From Lepidodermella squamata (lineage: Eukaryota; Gastrotricha), in assembly GCA_047495785.1 (NCBI GenBank), contig JBLDXI010000011.1:1426001-1490000 (forward strand): 64,000 nucleotides of DNA, written 5' to 3'. How positions within the stretch are numbered: the stretch's first letter is position 1; each line of letters starts with the position of its first letter. Below the pieces are notes generated by a model that searched no databases, was not told where the DNA came from, and saw only the letters and a list, made by a program, of their open reading frames with translations. This document shows positions 58,199-64,000 of the stretch, in pieces. A program made the position numbers and the translations under genes.

Positions 58199-59616
58199 AT
58201 GAGTCTGCATTCCGTCTGTATAACCCTAATAGTAACACTCACTCTCGTTTCACAAGTCAGCGTCCAGTCGCCGAAGCGGGCGCCCGCTTCGCATCGCATC
58301 ACCACCGCAGTAACCCGTAAGTCTTACTAGAGACTCTATACCCTATACATCCTTAATCATACCCCTACTCCAGACGCTCCACCGACAACCAAAGTTCCGC
58401 CACCACCGGTACACGGGGCAAAAAATAACACCCGCCACCCCCCAGGTCCACCAGGCCTACCAACTGGCCCGCCTGGTTTACCAACAGGCCCGCCTAGCCC
58501 ACCATCCGGACCGCCTATCAATGGCTCGTCGAATGTGACTAGGCAATTCATCAGTGGGTTTGGTGGTCTTGGTGGTCTTAGTGGTCTTGGTGGCGGGTTT
58601 GGCCGGTCACCAATTGTTGCTCCGCCAATCTATGCGGGCGGTTCTTCTTTTGGTGGCCTCGGCGGCCTCGGAGGCTTCGGCGGCTCGTCGTTCTATCCAT
58701 CATACCTTCCATCGTACTCGTTGCCAGCAGCTCAACCTATCTATCAACCGATGGCGCCCCCTGCTCAACAGCCCATTGTAATCCAAGCAGCTCCACAAGC
58801 CGCCTGGACACAGTGGACAGTAGGGCCGGGAACTGGTTTCGGGTATGGTGGTTACGGATGGGTAAGTTTTTCGATATTTTTACTGAAAATTATATTTTTT
58901 CAATTGAAGGGCATGCCTGGTGTACCCGGAATGTGGGGTTTGTTTATAATTATTGTCAAAATTCAATAAATATGGCTGTGATATGTAGGCATGCCTGGTC
59001 CACCGGGTCCTCCTGGTGTCCCCGGGACACCCGGCCAAACAGGCCCGGCTGGGGTCAACGGTACCCCTGGCTCAGCTGGAACTCCTGGCGCTGCGGGAGC
59101 CGCTGGTGCTGCTGGTGCTGCAGGTGTGTTCTTGAAAAAACCTGAGCGTTGAAGAAAAGATCCTTTATTTCTTTTCCAACAGGTGCTGCAGGAGGTGCCG
59201 GCACTCCGGGTGCTGCTGGAGCCGCTGGAGCTGCTGGAGCAGCCGGCACTGCAGGAGCAGCAGGTGCCGCTGGAGCTCCAGGAGCTGCAGGTAAGTTCGA
59301 CCATATTTTTGAGACCTTTTTGTTTGAACATCGAGATCGATCGCCCAACATTATGAAAATCGAGACATCAATTTTGCTGAGCTTTACAACTGTTTATTAG
59401 GTGCTGCCGGTGGAGCTGGCGCCCCGGGTGCCGCAGGTGCAGCCGGTGGTGCGGGTGCTCCGGGTGCTGCAGGCGCTGCTGGAGCGGCAGGTGCGAGTGG
59501 AGCCTCAGGAGCTTCAGGTAAGAAAGTTATAGCTGACTTCAACACAGTCATCATAATGTTTTCCAGGTGCTTCCGGTGTACCTGGTGTTCCCGGTGTTCC
59601 TGGCGTTGGCAAGTAA
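58199..59616 (+). CDS. Secreted collagen F with Gly/Phe/Leu-rich N-domain (347 aa)
   Basis: Exons 58199-58316, 58374-58861, 58910-58937, 58989-59123, 59183-59290, 59401-59517 and 59567-59616 (1044 nt, one frame). Signal peptide in MSLHSVCITLIVTLTLVSQ. Exon 2 begins with a Pro-rich part (PPGLPTGPPGLPTGPP), then GGLGG repeats (GFGGLGGLSGLGGGFG), then a Tyr/Pro/Gln/Ala part ending GYGGYGW. The collagen part opens GMPGVPGMWG, GMPGPPGPPG, then long GAA runs (GAAGAAGAAG, GAAGTAGAAG), closing GVPGVPGVPGVGK. Collagen exons are 135, 108 and 117 nt, all multiples of 9. Fewer, longer exons than E. AATAAA at 59736-59741. Confidence 0.87.
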
Positions 59617-59720
59617 AACGATTGCAGCGTTTCTACATTTTACATTATCGAAATATATTACAAACCCGCGAACTTTTCCTCGTAACTACAAGACACCGAG
59701 ATGTTTTAGGCTCTCTCACC

Positions 59721-59741
59721 TTTATTCACATAAATAATAAA
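59721..59741. terminator. Overlapping poly(A) signals of convergent collagen F (+) and TTLL1 (-)
   Basis: TTTATT at 59721-59726 is AATAAA for TTLL1, 35 nt after its stop. AATAAA at 59736-59741 serves collagen F. Each signal lies beyond the other, so the two 3' UTRs must overlap. Confidence 0.6.
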
Positions 59742-59760
59742 ACATTTAAAACAATCAAAT

Positions 59761-63157
<3,397 letters not shown>

Positions 63158-63280
63158 ATGCCTGGAGAAAGCAATTTACTGCGGCCATGGATAATGAAAA
63201 TCATCATCGAGTCAAAGTCAGCCATTTCTCCAAATCCACCTGCGGATAACTATCTGGGCATCACTTTCAGACGTCATGAG
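63158..63280 (+). CDS. Candidate 5' coding exon of a gene running out of the window
   Basis: ATG at 63158 opens 41 codons (MPGESNLLRPWIMKIIIESK... ending FRRHE) that meet a good GTGAGT donor at 63281 in phase 0. No homologue recognised. No downstream exon was found before 64000, so it may belong to a gene continuing beyond the window, or be chance. Confidence 0.3.
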
Positions 63281-64000
63281 GTGAGTTCGTTTTTTTAATG
63301 TCAAATTTAGTTTTTATCATTCGTGAAACCCCGCCATTTTCAGTACTTATCAGTAATCAGTATTTTATTTCGTGTTAAAAATTCGAAATATAAAAATACT
63401 TGGATTCGTTTTGTTTGGTGTAGTTTGTAGTTTCGAGTATAATATGTAGTATGTCTTGCTACAAGTTGAAGGTTAGACCGAGGTCCCAGAGTGCAATAGG
63501 CCGAATGCCTGTTGCCTTTTCATACACGTTTTATATGGGAAGTGAAAAGTCAGATGGGTTAGTTGTTAGATAGTAACAATAAATAAGCAAATGAGGATGG
63601 CATTAGCCGAGCGAAAAGAATAGAAAAACGAGCGAAAACAAACGAAATCGAGCATTTTTAGCATCGTATCAGCCCCAATATGCTCGTATAAAAGTCAAAG
63701 TAAACGAGATAACTTGCAATTCAGCCTTCTCGATTTCAGCACTGATCATAGAGGAAAATGAAATTTCCCCGAAGTCTGATGTTCACAAATATATATTTCT
63801 GAATTTCTAAAAGAGAAAAATATTGATATAATTATCATATATATTTTTCAACTGGACCCCCAGATATGCGACATAAACCCACATGAAGTATACAAATCAA
63901 TAAATCATTATGTTTTATCATCGTTGAGTTGTCGTTTCACTTACATTATACACAACATTATAACCGAGCAATTATACTGCTAAAGCGAAACTGAGTAGAG
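63281..64000. other. AT-rich end of window, nothing recognised
   Basis: If the 63158 exon is real this is its first intron. No repeat or RNA gene seen. Confidence 0.4.

Overview
This is a eukaryotic nuclear window from a small-bodied invertebrate animal. Genes are spliced, many introns are only 45-150 nt and AT-rich with U-rich TTTCAG/TTTTAG acceptors, and the conserved proteins (TTLL1, UBC9, TDP1, ceramide synthase, ACOT9, N4BP2, a GNS-type sulfatase) are metazoan. Intron style, plus 3' splice sites lying directly upstream of several start codons (compatible with spliced-leader trans-splicing), suggest an ecdysozoan such as a nematode or tardigrade. I cannot fix the phylum from sequence alone.

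Layout: 1-8 kb holds two convergent collagen genes. One is a 3' fragment on +. The other is a 25-exon, 1801-residue secreted collagen on -, with an internally repeated exon module and 9-nt microexons. 9.8-25.5 kb holds three tandem acyl-CoA thioesterase (ACOT9-like) genes on -. The first is swollen by transposon debris and the third has lost three introns. Then come intronless UBC9, a stretch of retrotransposon debris including a small retroposed copy with a snap-back hairpin, and TDP1 on +.

30.6-43.4 kb is the unusual part: a cluster of unrecognised small coiled-coil genes (types A, B and C) expanded by a large palindromic duplication. One arm was later invaded by a long foldback element and a MITE, and some copies are visibly dying. 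Next come a single-exon sulfatase (-), a CerS1/LAGR-1-like ceramide synthase (+), an N4BP2-like P-loop kinase/Smr protein (-), three tandem Ala-rich secreted collagens (+) and TTLL1 (-). The last 2.5 kb has only one candidate 5' exon.

There is no operon-like functional unity. Themes are secreted collagen matrix (both ends), lipid/acyl-CoA metabolism, DNA repair/SUMO, tubulin polyglutamylation, and a rapidly evolving lineage-specific gene cluster. All multi-exon models below were assembled by reading splice sites by eye; each intact model keeps one reading frame to its stop.
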